The notes: a model not told the origin generated them from the letters alone. A stretch of DNA of 64,000 nt from Paenibacillus sp. JQZ6Y-1 (GCF_040719145.1 NZ_JBFDUZ010000001.1:992001-1056000), one strand, 5' to 3'. Positions 44,676-53,901 are shown, counted from the first letter of the stretch. Numbers and translations are program-made.

Positions 44676-44829
44676 CCATAAATAGGGCGTCGCGATGCTT
44701 GTATCAGCAGGCTGAAACACGTATGATTAACAGTAAGTTTTGCGGTTATGCAATAAGGATAAATTGTAATTGGAGTAAATGTTTGTGTGAGTGATTCGTA
44801 CATACCATTCCAAGACGAGGTGAATGCTT

Positions 44830-45390
44830 ATGAGTCAGCAACCTGCAATATTGGACAGTATTATCAAACAGTTTATCTATTACCGCACATTGGGCGAAAA
44901 GGCGATGCGTCAGTTGGAACCAGAGCAATGGTTTGTGACGCCGAATGAAGACAGTAACAGTATCGCCGTCATTGTGAAGCATTTGCATGGCAATATGCTG
45001 TCGCGCTGGACGGACTTTTTGACAAGCGATGGGGAAAAGGAATGGCGCAACCGCGACATTGAATTTGAAGACGATACAGTTGATGCGGAGCAGGTATGGC
45101 AGCGCTGGCAGGAAGGCTGGGATTGTTTGATTCATACGCTGGAGCAATTGCAGCCGGAGCAGCTGGATCAGATCATTTATATTCGTAATGAAGGGCATAC
45201 TGCATTGGAAGCGATCAATCGTCAGCTGTGTCATTATCCGTACCATGTTGGTCAAATTGTCTATATCGCCAAAATGCTGAAACATGGTAGCTGGGACAGC
45301 TTATCGATCCCGAAGCGCCAATCGAATACGTACAATGAAAAGAAATTTGCCGCACCACAGGTACGACGTCATTTTACGGAGGAAGTCTGA
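44830..45390 (+). CDS. DUF1572 / DinB-superfamily protein
   Basis: A 186-residue four-helix protein of the DinB/YfiT fold (DUF1572 branch). The metal-binding His positions are suggested by IVKHLHGNMLSRW and LCHYPYHVGQIVYIAKM. Related enzymes use thiols such as bacillithiol, but this one is uncharacterised. ATG 44830 is better placed than 44824 to the ACGAGGTGA site. It opens a four-gene group (44830-46582) with almost no spacing. Confidence 0.82.
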   Translation: MSQQPAILDSIIKQFIYYRTLGEKAMRQLEPEQWFVTPNEDSNSIAVIVKHLHGNMLSRWTDFLTSDGEKEWRNRDIEFEDDTVDAEQVWQRWQEGWDCLIHTLEQLQPEQLDQIIYIRNEGHTALEAINRQLCHYPYHVGQIVYIAKMLKHGSWDSLSIPKRQSNTYNEKKFAAPQVRRHFTEEV

Positions 45391-45392
45391 GT

Positions 45393-45635
45393 ATGAGCAA
45401 ATGGAATCAATTGTGGAGCAAAAAGCAGGATACCGAGGTGCTTGAAGTCCCGACATGGGATATTCAATTGACCGATGATGAGAATCAGCCGCTGCGCTTG
45501 CAGTTTGATAATCAGCGTGAGCTGCAAAAGTTTATTTTGACGCTGACTGTAGAGCAGCTGCTGGGTGCGCATATTTATGATCCAGATCAACGCAGCATGC
45601 CGGGTAAGCTGTATGTGTATCATGTATTCGAATAA
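45393..45635 (+). CDS. Hypothetical small protein
   Basis: Unrecognised 80-residue soluble protein (MSKWNQLWSKKQ start, DPDQRSMPGKLYVYHVF end), mixed helix and strand. It starts two bases after the preceding stop with GGAGGAAG inside that gene, so translation is coupled. Confidence 0.65.
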   Translation: MSKWNQLWSKKQDTEVLEVPTWDIQLTDDENQPLRLQFDNQRELQKFILTLTVEQLLGAHIYDPDQRSMPGKLYVYHVFE

Positions 45636-45671
45636 ACAGGTAAGGTCGGTAGGAGAGGAGAGAATGAAGAT

Positions 45672-46076
45672 ATGACCGGTTCCAGCGGAGACTGGATGGG
45701 CGATGACATCACGAGCGGCATTGCGGATTTTTTCCATGATGTGCCGCTCTACTTTGCCATCCCGTTCGTTGTTATCTTTTTGATGATTATTAGTTTATTT
45801 GCGATCGGTATCATAAAGACTATTTCACAATGGTTGCATAATCGAGCGCAGGATGTGTTAACCGAGCCGGTGATGGTGAGCGGCAAGCGCCAGCATGTGC
45901 GGGGCGGTAGTAACAGCAGTACATCTACATATTATTATATTACGTTTGAAAAGCAGGATCGCTCGCGATTCGAACTGGAGGTGCCGGAGGAGCAGTATGG
46001 CATCATTGCTGAAGGGGATAACGGTCAGCTGACATATCAGGGCAGTTGGTTCAAAACATTTGAAAGGATCGTGTAG
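45672..46076 (+). CDS. DUF2500 family membrane protein
   Basis: A 134-residue protein with one strong membrane helix (IPFVVIFLMIISLFAIGII) and a C-terminal beta domain with the DUF2500 pattern YYITFEKQDRSRFELEVPEEQYG and GDNGQLTYQGSWFKTF. Function unknown in the family. It follows the small gene by 36 bases and touches the next, where only two bases separate stop and start. Confidence 0.82.
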   Translation: MTGSSGDWMGDDITSGIADFFHDVPLYFAIPFVVIFLMIISLFAIGIIKTISQWLHNRAQDVLTEPVMVSGKRQHVRGGSNSSTSTYYYITFEKQDRSRFELEVPEEQYGIIAEGDNGQLTYQGSWFKTFERIV

Positions 46077-46078
46077 CC

Positions 46079-46582
46079 ATGAACATGCTGTTTGAGTATA
46101 ACTGGCAAGTACGTCAGGACTGGTTTGACTGGTGTCGCGAGTTACCGGAGGAAGAGCTGCTGCGTGAACGTGTCGGCGGTATGGGCAGTTTTTTGAACAC
46201 GTTATTTCATATTGTAGAAGTCGAGTACAACTGGCTTACCGATGTGAAGCAGCAAGTGCATCCGTCGTATTTTAATGATACGTTTGATCAATATCGCTCG
46301 TTGGCTCAAGTGGAAGAACTATCCCAGCGCCTGCATTCACAGGTGGCGGAAGTGGTATATAACTGGAAGCCAGAGCTAGAGCATCGCGAACTGCACGATT
46401 CGGGACCAGATGGTCAGACGGAAATCCATACGTACGGTGAAGTGATGCGTCATGTGATTGCGCATGAGATTCATCATATCGGTCAATTGTCGATTTGGGC
46501 ACGTATGCTGGATCGAAAGCCAGTGACTGCCAATCTCATCCGTCGTGGTCTTGGTCATACTTCGCCTGGAAACGAGCTATGA
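46079..46582 (+). CDS. DinB-family protein
   Basis: A 167-residue four-helix-bundle protein with the DinB triad pattern: His in LFHIVEVEYNWL and two His in HVIAHEIHHIGQLSIW, which bind a divalent metal. Such proteins are thiol-S-transferase or hydrolase-like; the exact reaction is not known. It closes an operon that carries two proteins of this fold. Confidence 0.85.
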   Translation: MNMLFEYNWQVRQDWFDWCRELPEEELLRERVGGMGSFLNTLFHIVEVEYNWLTDVKQQVHPSYFNDTFDQYRSLAQVEELSQRLHSQVAEVVYNWKPELEHRELHDSGPDGQTEIHTYGEVMRHVIAHEIHHIGQLSIWARMLDRKPVTANLIRRGLGHTSPGNEL

Positions 46583-46780
46583 TCATCTATGCTGATATAG
46601 CGGTACCCGTACCTATTCCAATATTGTGTAAAAAGTTTGCCTGACTGGTTGTACGTTTCCATCGCACATTACCATACTTGTGCAGGAGCGAAACGACAGC
46701 GGCAAACGATCAGGGAACGATCGGCTGCTGAAGGTTCCCTTTCCTTCCTGACATTGAATCATCGAAGGGTGGAAATCACA

Positions 46781-47374
46781 ATGGCAGGATCACCGAATTT
46801 GAAATTTAACACACAGGGAAATGTACTGTTTCGCCGTAACGCTGACAATGTAGGATATGAGACGAATGTCGGTCAATTGCCGTCGCTGGAAGGTGTCGCT
46901 TCTACCGATCTGTATATGACCAAAGGTAATATTCGTGAGCCGCACTGGCATCCGAATGCAGGGGAATACGATTATGTGATCGAGGGTGAGTTGGAATTTG
47001 TTATCTTTGACCCGATCTACAAACAGCTGCAAAAGTACCATCTCAAGCCGCGTGATGTGCTGTATATCCCGCAGGGCTACTGGCACTGGATCGTACCACT
47101 GACTGAGAAAACGCATATTCTCGTTGTGTTTAACAACAATGAGCCAACCACGGTAGCAGGCTCGGACATTCTGCGCTTTACACCGAGCGAAGTGATGGAA
47201 CTAGCATACAGCATGCCAGCAGATGACTATGAGCAGCTGATCTCCAATATCGACGGTACGATTGTCATCGGCCCATCCAATGAGGAAACAAATGATACGC
47301 TCAAGGTCGGTACCGACACAGACAATGACCCACAACCGCAGGACGACAAGGACAAAGGGCATAGACACAAATAA
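46781..47374 (+). CDS. Single-cupin protein, oxalate decarboxylase-like
   Basis: A 197-residue monocupin. Motif 1 is IREPHWHPNAGEYDYVIEGE (His-His-Glu metal ligands) and motif 2 is YIPQGYWHWIV (His ligand). The segment after it, FNNNEPTTVAGSDILRFTPSEVM, parallels half of bicupin OxdC. The C-terminal tail is acidic and His-ended. ATG 46781 follows GGGTGG; the longer frame to 46637 has no family match. A SigO/RsoA-like sigma pair, which controls oxdC in Bacillus subtilis, lies just downstream on the other strand. Confidence 0.82.
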   Translation: MAGSPNLKFNTQGNVLFRRNADNVGYETNVGQLPSLEGVASTDLYMTKGNIREPHWHPNAGEYDYVIEGELEFVIFDPIYKQLQKYHLKPRDVLYIPQGYWHWIVPLTEKTHILVVFNNNEPTTVAGSDILRFTPSEVMELAYSMPADDYEQLISNIDGTIVIGPSNEETNDTLKVGTDTDNDPQPQDDKDKGHRHK

Positions 47375-47404
47375 AGCAGCAATGACTTAAATAGTACTAC
47401 CGTT

Positions 47405-47446
47405 AACCAGATCTTTCCGGTGTAGCATTGCCGGAGAGGTCTGGTT
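47405..47446. repeat. Inverted repeat 1 after the cupin gene
   Basis: AACCAGATCTTTCCGG (47405-47420) and CCGGAGAGGTCTGGTT (47431-47446) pair over 16 bases with two G-U wobbles; no T run. Confidence 0.6.
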
Positions 47447-47489
47447 GACGTATGTGTTCATGTGCTAGCTACCTATGACCATTCAAAGA

Positions 47490-47555
47490 ACAACAGGTTA
47501 GATCACTATCGCCCAGCCCATACCGAATTGTGCGGGTAGTGGTCTAACCTGTTGT
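47490..47555. repeat. Inverted repeat 2, 19-base arms
   Basis: ACAACAGGTTAGATCACTA (47490-47508) and TAGTGGTCTAACCTGTTGT (47537-47555) pair except for one wobble, with a 28-base loop. It lies between the convergent cupin and sigma genes and may end one or both transcripts. Confidence 0.65.
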
Positions 47556-47613
47556 CTCATCAACATGATTTTATCTATCCGATCCCTTATCCTATGGCAT
47601 ATTACATTCCACA

Positions 47614-47832
47614 CTAAAATCCGCTCAATACCAACTCAATCAGCGCCAGTTTGAGTGCTTGCAGCGCGTCTTCCGACGGCATGCGGATATAGCGGGCAAA
47701 CTGGATCATATCCGGTTCAAAAATACGCAGCAGCTTTTCCATTGCTGCCGCGTTTGGTTGCAGGGAAGCCTGCTGAATCAATTGGCAGATTGCATCTTCT
47801 GACGTAGCGTTTGTAATGCTTTCTTTTTCCAT
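47614..47832 (-). CDS. RsoA-like sigma region 2 subunit
   Basis: A 72-residue protein. The segment LLRIFEPDMIQFARYIRMPSE followed by DALQALKLALIELV matches the HTH_16 / sigma region 2-like pattern (a phenylalanine-proline step, then the ED-LQ-LKLALI helix). In Bacillus subtilis RsoA of this type works as the separate region 2 of SigO. ATG 47832 follows AGGCGGTGA and lies inside the end of the upstream sigma-like gene (overlap 55 bases). Confidence 0.6.
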   Translation of the reverse strand: MEKESITNATSEDAICQLIQQASLQPNAAAMEKLLRIFEPDMIQFARYIRMPSEDALQALKLALIELVLSGF

Positions 47833-48131
47833 TTGCTCACCGCCTGTTGGGAAATATGATAGTGTGCTGCTACCTGCTTCTCCGTCAAATCTCGGATGAA
47901 CAGAGCGGTCATCACCTGTTGTTCCATGCCTTCCGGTAGCGACTGAATCCATTGCTGTATCCAAAGACGACTGTCTGTTTCATCTGTAAATGATGGCGAA
48001 TATGATACGTCGTACAATAGTGGCAGTTCTCGGTTGATACGGGTACGACTGCGGTATTGCATCCTCCAGGCAATGCGTCGGAGTTCGGCTTTGTATTTCT
48101 CATATGTGGGGCTAGATATGGATAAAGACAT
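47778..48131 (-). CDS. SigO-like sigma factor (region 4 type)
   Basis: A 117-residue protein whose C-terminal helix-turn-helix, RDLTEKQVAAHYHISQQAVS followed by KWKKKALQTLRQKM, is a sigma-70 region 4.2. The N-terminal 50 residues do not show a full region 2, which fits a split factor that borrows region 2 from the overlapping small gene. AAAGGAGATG precedes ATG 48131. Its target is inferred from the adjoining OxdC-like cupin gene. Confidence 0.65.
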   Translation of the reverse strand: MSLSISSPTYEKYKAELRRIAWRMQYRSRTRINRELPLLYDVSYSPSFTDETDSRLWIQQWIQSLPEGMEQQVMTALFIRDLTEKQVAAHYHISQQAVSKWKKKALQTLRQKMQSAN

Positions 48132-48521
48132 GAGGCATCTCCTTTCAGATCATAGAATGGATGAAGCAGTGAACGTTCAAACATAATGGTAATCAAATAA
48201 GGAAAAATACAACTTTATAAATAAAAATTTACATATAATTAAAACGAAATAGTGTCGGAACCGAAAATAAAAACAAACACTTCGATTGAGATGAATGTAC
48301 GCGAAAAACACAACTTTCGCCGCAGAGATGCGTACAAGGATATAGCTGATTGACCGGCATGAGAAATAGAAGCATGACCGCCGTCCCATATCTCTCATCA
48401 AAGAAATGGCATCTTACGGCATAGTCTTGCTTCTGCAAAGGTACGACCTCTATAATAGAAACTGCTGTATTCATCGGCGTACGGGCATGGAAACATTGCT
48501 ACATTGAACTGGGAGGACATC
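48132..48521. other. Divergent intergenic region
   Basis: A 390-base AT-rich region between the sigma-like gene and the serine hydrolase gene. It must hold both promoters; I cannot assign boxes with confidence, and see no strong RNA structure. Confidence 0.35.
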
Positions 48522-49970
48522 ATGGATATGAAATCTAGAACAAAACGCCCCGGTCTGGCGTTTGCAACCAAATGGGTAGTGGCAGCGGCATTGACCGTAT
48601 CGGTAGGGGCTGCACCACATGTGGCACCACAGGTACAGGCGGCAGCTAGCGAGAAACCGGCGGTTATTACCATCGGCGGCAAAACCATCGACTGGTCGAC
48701 AGCACCCTTTGTCATGAACGGAACGACAATGGTTCCGCTGCGCGAAGCGGCAAAAGAACTAGGAGCACAGGCAACATGGGACGCATCGACCCATTCGGTC
48801 GTTATGTACAACAACGGGGACACCATCGTGCATACACCGAATACTTCCAAAATTACACTGGACGGATATTCGCTCGACATGCCAGAAGTATCGCGTAATG
48901 TATACGGTACAATGATGGTACCAGCACGCTTTTTAGCAGACGCATTCAAGGCGAAGCTGACGCTCAATTCCACACCGGAACTGGCTACGATTGACCTGAC
49001 GCCGGATCAAGAAACGGTAATGTCAAATTCGATCAAAAGCGTAGACACCTATTTGCAAAATCAGAACTATTCGGGTCTGGCATTAGTAGAATACAAAGGG
49101 AAAGTTGTACTGAAAAAAGGCTACGGTCTGTCCGGCGTGAACAAAACGACAAGCCCAGACGGTATTTCTCGTATCGCTTCTCTTAGCAAATCGTTTACCG
49201 CTTCGTCGGTGATGAAGCTGATTGAAGAGGGCAAGATCAGTCTCGACGATAAACTGACCAAATATATTCCAGACTTCCCGCGCGGCGATGAGATTACCGT
49301 GCATATGCTGTTGTCCCACACCGCAGGCTTCAATTCCAACTTTACCCGCGGCGAAGGCACCACATTGGAAGACACTGTGACTGAGATCAAAACGAAGCCG
49401 CTGCGCTTTGAACCGGGTACGACCTTTAACTACAGTAACCAAGGCTATGTATTGCTGGCATACATCGTACAGCTCGTGTCTGGCGAATCATATGGTCAAT
49501 ACATTCAGCAAACATTCTTGGACCCGCTGAATATGAAGGACACTGGTGAAGCTACATCTGCCACCAAAACCATTTCCGGTTTTATTGAAGACAAAAAGAC
49601 TGGTGATTGGTCAACCGCAGGCTACTACTGGTCTCAATCCGGCACTGGTACATTCTATTCCAGCTTGGATGACATGATGAAGTGGTACAAATCGTTTGCC
49701 AACCACACGATCCTAAGCCAAGCCAGTATCGACAGAATGTTCACACCATACTCACAACTCAAACCATATGGCTACGCCTTCCTGATCAAAGACGTAGACG
49801 GTAAACACACCATCTATCACAACGGCAGCGGCACAGGCTACGCCACAGGATTCACCTACAACCTCGACGACGATGTTATGGTTATCCTGCTGGGCAACCA
49901 CTATGGAATGGACATGGCAACCATGCTCACCCAAACCCAAACCCTAGCCAACCACGCCCTAGTCAAATAA
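48522..49970 (+). CDS. Secreted serine hydrolase (beta-lactamase fold) with CuAO-N domain
   Basis: A 482-residue exported enzyme. Signal peptide (VVAAALTVSVGAAPHV), then a copper-amine-oxidase N-like domain at about 40-165 (MNGTTMVPLREAAKELGAQ, YGTMMVPARFLADAF), then a class C beta-lactamase/esterase domain. Active-site Ser220 and Lys223 are in SLSKSF, Tyr304 in YSNQGY, and HNGSGTGY is the third motif. Likely a peptidase or esterase of cell-wall or small substrates. Its last 60 codons and the downstream gap are strikingly poor in G. Confidence 0.87.
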   Translation: MDMKSRTKRPGLAFATKWVVAAALTVSVGAAPHVAPQVQAAASEKPAVITIGGKTIDWSTAPFVMNGTTMVPLREAAKELGAQATWDASTHSVVMYNNGDTIVHTPNTSKITLDGYSLDMPEVSRNVYGTMMVPARFLADAFKAKLTLNSTPELATIDLTPDQETVMSNSIKSVDTYLQNQNYSGLALVEYKGKVVLKKGYGLSGVNKTTSPDGISRIASLSKSFTASSVMKLIEEGKISLDDKLTKYIPDFPRGDEITVHMLLSHTAGFNSNFTRGEGTTLEDTVTEIKTKPLRFEPGTTFNYSNQGYVLLAYIVQLVSGESYGQYIQQTFLDPLNMKDTGEATSATKTISGFIEDKKTGDWSTAGYYWSQSGTGTFYSSLDDMMKWYKSFANHTILSQASIDRMFTPYSQLKPYGYAFLIKDVDGKHTIYHNGSGTGYATGFTYNLDDDVMVILLGNHYGMDMATMLTQTQTLANHALVK

Positions 49971-50014
49971 AAAAGCACCAACCATCACCACACCAAAAAC
50001 AAATGAACAACCCC

Positions 50015-50062
50015 AGCCAGTTTCCCAACCCTACACCACAGGGCAAAGAAACTGGCTTTTTT
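50015..50062 (+). terminator. Intrinsic terminator after the serine hydrolase gene
   Basis: AGCCAGTTTC pairs with GAAACTGGCT; a run of T follows. Confidence 0.85.
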
Positions 50063-50293
50063 CACCATATAAAAATACAAACTCAACACTAACCCATCTC
50101 CCAACCTACTATATATCGCATATTTTAAATCTCTAACCCAACCGCGAAACCTCTCAACTTCCAAAACTCTCAAAAATCTCAAAACTCCCAAAACTCTACA
50201 TACCACACAAACTCCCCAATCCCTTAACTCTACTCCCCCTCCCCCCAGTGGAAGTTGAAGCTCCTTCGCATGATGAGGGCAGCACGGAACGGA

Positions 50294-50418
50294 GGGAAGG
50301 AAATAAGGGGAAAGGACGACCTTGGAGCGCGGGAATCTTCATTCCCTCCCTAATCCGAAGATTCCCGCGCTCCACCGGAGGACGTCCCCTTATTCCTTCC
50401 CGAAGTGGTTGTTGCCCC
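50294..50418. repeat. Dispersed long-hairpin repeat, copy A
   Basis: Nested hairpins: outer arms 50294-50310 and 50386-50401 (GGGAAGG...AAGGGG with one bulged A), inner arms 50324-50340 and 50357-50373, a perfect 17-base-pair stem starting GGAGCGCGGGAATC. The right part, about 50326-50418, is homologous with copy B at 62345-62434 (shared blocks GCGGGAATCTTCATTC, AAGATTCCCGC, GCTCCACCGGAG, CCCTTATTCCT). Confidence 0.8.
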
Positions 50419-50584
50419 CACACACCCCCGCCTAAGTTCCACCTCCCAATTTGACATTGCCCAAACATTCCACCATCATAATAAACCATAGCCCCACCTC
50501 ACTACATACCTGCTGTCCATCCGGTAAATTTTCATCCCATAACTGCCGATGGCTACAGCCAATTTAAAGGAGGACATTCCTATC

Positions 50585-51328
50585 ATGAACACGAACGCAA
50601 TCGTCAATTACGCCCACCGTGGTGCGTCTGGGTATTGCCCGGAGAATACTATAGTGGCGTTTAAAAAAGGACTAGAACTAGGAGCGACCGGTATCGAAAC
50701 CGACGTTCAGCGCACCAAAGATGGCAAATTGGTACTTATTCACGACGAAAGTGTGGAGCGCACAACAGGGCAACAAGGTCTGATCAAGGATTTGACGTAT
50801 GACGAGATCAGCCGTCTGGATGCCGGTTCTTGGTTTGGTACTGAATTTGCTGGCGAACAGATTCCACTGTTGGACGAGCTGCTGCAATGGGCAGCACCGA
50901 CCGGATTGATTATCAATCTAGAGCTGAAGAATAATGCAGAAGAGTATACCGGCATGGAGCAGCAGGTGATCGATGTGATACAGCAGTATGGATTATCCGA
51001 CCGTATCATCATTTCCAGCTTCAATCATTATTCATTGGTGACCTGCAAGCAGTTAGCACCGGATATTCGTACCGGTATTTTGTATGGGGACAAGCTGTAC
51101 AATCCGTGGGCATATGCGCAAAGTGTAGGCGCCGAAGCACTGCATCCGTATCATCTCCATCTCAACGAGCAGATCGTACATGAAGCAGCAGCCAGCGGGG
51201 TGATTAGCAATCCATTTACGATTAATGAACCAGAGCGAATGCGTGAGCTGATGGAGATGGGGGTAGCTGGAATCATTACCGATTATCCCGATCGTCTGGC
51301 AGAGTTATTGTCTTCGACGGTATCCTAA
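50585..51328 (+). CDS. Glycerophosphodiester phosphodiesterase
   Basis: GDPD-family enzyme of 247 residues that splits glycerophosphodiesters into glycerol 3-phosphate and alcohol. The catalytic HRG appears in YAHRGASGYCPENT, metal ligands in ETDVQRTKDGKLVLIHDES, and the LNLELK-like strand is IINLELKNN. No signal peptide, so cytosolic. ATG 50585 has AAAGGAGG eleven bases upstream; the ATG 50549 in frame is poorly placed. Confidence 0.9.
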   Translation: MNTNAIVNYAHRGASGYCPENTIVAFKKGLELGATGIETDVQRTKDGKLVLIHDESVERTTGQQGLIKDLTYDEISRLDAGSWFGTEFAGEQIPLLDELLQWAAPTGLIINLELKNNAEEYTGMEQQVIDVIQQYGLSDRIIISSFNHYSLVTCKQLAPDIRTGILYGDKLYNPWAYAQSVGAEALHPYHLHLNEQIVHEAAASGVISNPFTINEPERMRELMEMGVAGIITDYPDRLAELLSSTVS

Positions 51329-51646
51329 TTGCTGTACGGCTTATGAAATGAGAGAGATAACGATAAATTGTGGTAACAACTATAAACTGAACAAGCGCCG
51401 CGTACGTTATATAATGTATACGGCGCTTGTTGTGTTGTCCAAAGCTGTGTTTTTGGTTATTTTGTGGTATGTTTAAAGTCTGGCTCTGTAATGGAAGAGT
51501 ATGACTCGGGATGCTTCTGGAATTACCACTACCGCGCTTCGGATATACCGACTTGTTAGGTACAAAATCAAACTTTGCAAGCGTAACAGAACAAGTTAGA
51601 ATAGGGAAATATCCATGAATCAGGCGCCGCAAATGGGAGACTTTGG
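51329..51646. other. Intergenic with terminator
   Basis: A 318-base gap. The only clear element is the terminator at 51390-51436; the rest shows no gene. Confidence 0.4.
51390..51436 (+). terminator. Intrinsic terminator after the GDPD gene
   Basis: AACAAGCGCCG pairs with CGGCGCTTGTT over a 20-base AT-rich loop, followed by GTGTT. Confidence 0.7.
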
Positions 51647-52156
51647 ATGAAAAAACTACGTATTGGGCGCTATCTAAAACTAAATACGATTCGGCTGCTT
51701 CGACTCAAAAAAGGCTCGCATCAGGTAGCCATTGGATTTGCGGTTGGCTTGATTCCTAGCTGGTATCCGTTGCTGGGAATCGGACCGCTGATCTCACTTG
51801 GTTTGAATCGATTGTTTAAAGGAGCACTACCAGCTGCGATCTTCGCGGCTTCGCTCGATTCCTTCGTCTGGCCGCTGACCTTTTTCCTGAATTATCATAC
51901 GGGTCATCTGCTAGTTAGTCTGATCAGCAAAGCGAGCTGGCCGACCCGCATGCTGCATATTCGGATGCCGGATTGGCCAGAGGATTATATGCAGCCGCTG
52001 CACGAGTCCCACCACTGGCGGGATGCGGGGTTATACTTTGCCACGGGTGCAGCTGTGAACAGTATTGTCTTTGCCGTCATTATTTATATCATTATCAAAT
52101 GGGTGATGCTTCGCTATCGTTTGCCGCTGCTGCATCTGCTACGCCGCAAAAAATGA
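51647..52156 (+). CDS. DUF2062 membrane protein
   Basis: A 169-residue protein with a basic N-terminus and DUF2062 motifs GSHQVAIGFAVGLIPSWYP and GLNRLFKGALPAAIFAAS, and three hydrophobic helices (about 28-45, 58-80, 130-150). Family function unknown. GGGAGA precedes ATG 51647. The following exporter gene lies 106 bases downstream. Confidence 0.82.
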   Translation: MKKLRIGRYLKLNTIRLLRLKKGSHQVAIGFAVGLIPSWYPLLGIGPLISLGLNRLFKGALPAAIFAASLDSFVWPLTFFLNYHTGHLLVSLISKASWPTRMLHIRMPDWPEDYMQPLHESHHWRDAGLYFATGAAVNSIVFAVIIYIIIKWVMLRYRLPLLHLLRRKK

Positions 52157-52262
52157 TTCTTCCTGACGCCAATCTGCACAAATACGGGTATTAGTATATA
52201 CTGCTACTTCAAACCTATGAACATTACACTACACGATGACTTGTAACAAAGGAGGAACACCC

Positions 52263-53402
52263 GTGAACTTTGGCGCACGCATGCTCAAAACCGGCATCGC
52301 GGTTACGCTCGCTTTATATGTAAGCTCTTGGCTTAATTTAACGCCACCGGTCATTGCAGCCATTGCAGCTATTTTTGCGATGCAGCCTTCGATCTATCGC
52401 TCTTTCCGCTATTTTTTGGATCAGATTCAGACCAATACATTGGGTGCGATTTTGGCATTGCTCGGCGGAATGGTATTTTCTAACGACCCGATTGCTGTCG
52501 GTCTGATGTGTATCGTGGTTATTATGATCTGTCTTCGTCTCAATATGGGCGATACGATTGGCTTGACACTGGTTACGGTTATTTCCGTCATGGAGGTATC
52601 TGGTCAAGGACAATGGCATTTCGCGCTTAATCGATTTACGCTCAGTATTATTGGGATCGTATCGGCGTTTCTGATCAATGTGCTGATTGCTCCGCCGAAG
52701 CCACTGGAGCAATTCAAAGCGCAGATTCAGAATACATTTAGCACGATGTCCTTGCTGCTGCGTACAGCCGTATCAGATGAGATCAAGGAAGCCGTTTTTC
52801 GCGAGGAAAAGCGTGGATTGGACGGTACGATCCAGTCCCTGTCAGATAAATACAATCTGATGGAGGAGGAGCTGGGCAAGCTGAACCGCCCGTCGCTCAC
52901 TACTCAGCGTCATTTGGTCGTGAATAAGCAGATGGTAACTACATTGCGCAAAGGGATGGATGTGCTGACGGCGATTGAGCAGCATTATTTCCAAGCAGAG
53001 CGAACTGCGGAGATCGACGAATATTTCGATTCTCATTTGGAAAAGCTGATCAAGTTCCATGAACACATCCTGCTCAAGTCCGATGATAAAATCAAAAATA
53101 ACGGTAATGAAGCGACGGAAGTAGAGGCGGCCAATGATAAATTCTTAGATACGATGATCGAGCGGTATCAGGAAAACTTCGGCGGCGTGCTAAGATTGTC
53201 GATTGTTGCTGCCGTGATGTATGATTATGGTTATCAATTGGAGCGATTGAATCGTCTGGTTGATCATGTGAACAGCCCAAATAAAGACAAGGATCATATT
53301 CGTACAGACGCTGACAAAGATGTAAAGGATGAATTGGACAAGGAGAAAAGGTCCAAATCGACACGCAGTCAACGCAACTTCCCATCCTGGCCCTGGAAGT
53401 GA
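52263..53402 (+). CDS. Aromatic acid exporter family (ArAE/DUF939) membrane protein
   Basis: A 379-residue protein with about five N-terminal membrane helices (ALYVSSWLNLTPPVIAAIAA, LGAILALLGGMVF, VGLMCIVVIMICLRL, ISVMEVSG, LSIIGIVSAFLINVL) and a long cytoplasmic helical part with DUF939 character. Homologues include YqjA and export aromatic or related compounds. The start is GTG 52263 behind AAAGGAGG; an ATG 52236 extension would include that site. A MarR regulator gene follows after 58 bases. Confidence 0.82.
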   Translation: MNFGARMLKTGIAVTLALYVSSWLNLTPPVIAAIAAIFAMQPSIYRSFRYFLDQIQTNTLGAILALLGGMVFSNDPIAVGLMCIVVIMICLRLNMGDTIGLTLVTVISVMEVSGQGQWHFALNRFTLSIIGIVSAFLINVLIAPPKPLEQFKAQIQNTFSTMSLLLRTAVSDEIKEAVFREEKRGLDGTIQSLSDKYNLMEEELGKLNRPSLTTQRHLVVNKQMVTTLRKGMDVLTAIEQHYFQAERTAEIDEYFDSHLEKLIKFHEHILLKSDDKIKNNGNEATEVEAANDKFLDTMIERYQENFGGVLRLSIVAAVMYDYGYQLERLNRLVDHVNSPNKDKDHIRTDADKDVKDELDKEKRSKSTRSQRNFPSWPWK

Positions 53403-53460
53403 CTTTCAAGGCCAGGTCATATCAAACATTACGCATTCGGTTTAAAGGAGATAGAGAGGA

Positions 53461-53901
53461 ATGACAAGTATTCCTTATGAATTGGATCAATCCATCGGCT
53501 ACAAACTAACCATTGCTTCACGTCTCGCTAGTAATCGTCTCAATCAGCAATTCCGCGATGCTGGATATCCGGTCACGTATGAACAATGGATTCTCGTATC
53601 GTATCTATGGAAAAGAGATGGACAGACGCAAAACCGTTTGGCACGGCTGTCTCGTAAAGACCAGCCTAGCGTCTCACGTCTGGTAGACAATATGATCCGG
53701 CGCGGTATGGTCACTAGGGTTCCACATCCAGATGATCGCCGTACCAACTTGATCTATCTGACCGATTATTGCCGCAGCATTCTGGATGATTTGGCTGCCA
53801 AAGCCTATCAAACCATCGAAGAGATTTTCAATGGATTTACCAGTGACGAACGCGAACAGACAATGAAACTGGTAGACCGCATCATTAAAAATATGGATTA
53901 A
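53461..53901 (+). CDS. MarR family transcriptional regulator
   Basis: A 146-residue winged-helix repressor. The recognition region RLSRKDQPSVSRLVDNMIRR and wing VPHPDDRRTNLIYLTD are typical. AAAGGAGATAGAGAGG precedes ATG 53461. It shares a direction and short gap with the exporter gene upstream and probably controls it in response to an aromatic ligand. Confidence 0.9.
   Translation: MTSIPYELDQSIGYKLTIASRLASNRLNQQFRDAGYPVTYEQWILVSYLWKRDGQTQNRLARLSRKDQPSVSRLVDNMIRRGMVTRVPHPDDRRTNLIYLTDYCRSILDDLAAKAYQTIEEIFNGFTSDEREQTMKLVDRIIKNMD

Larger units (their letters stand above)
49971..50584. other. Intergenic with G-poor tract, terminator and long-hairpin repeat
   Basis: A 614-base gap. Bases 49971-50240 are almost free of G on the plus strand (ACC/CCA/CAA-rich). 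A terminator (50015-50062) and the repeat element (50294-50418) lie inside. No gene is supported. Confidence 0.6.
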
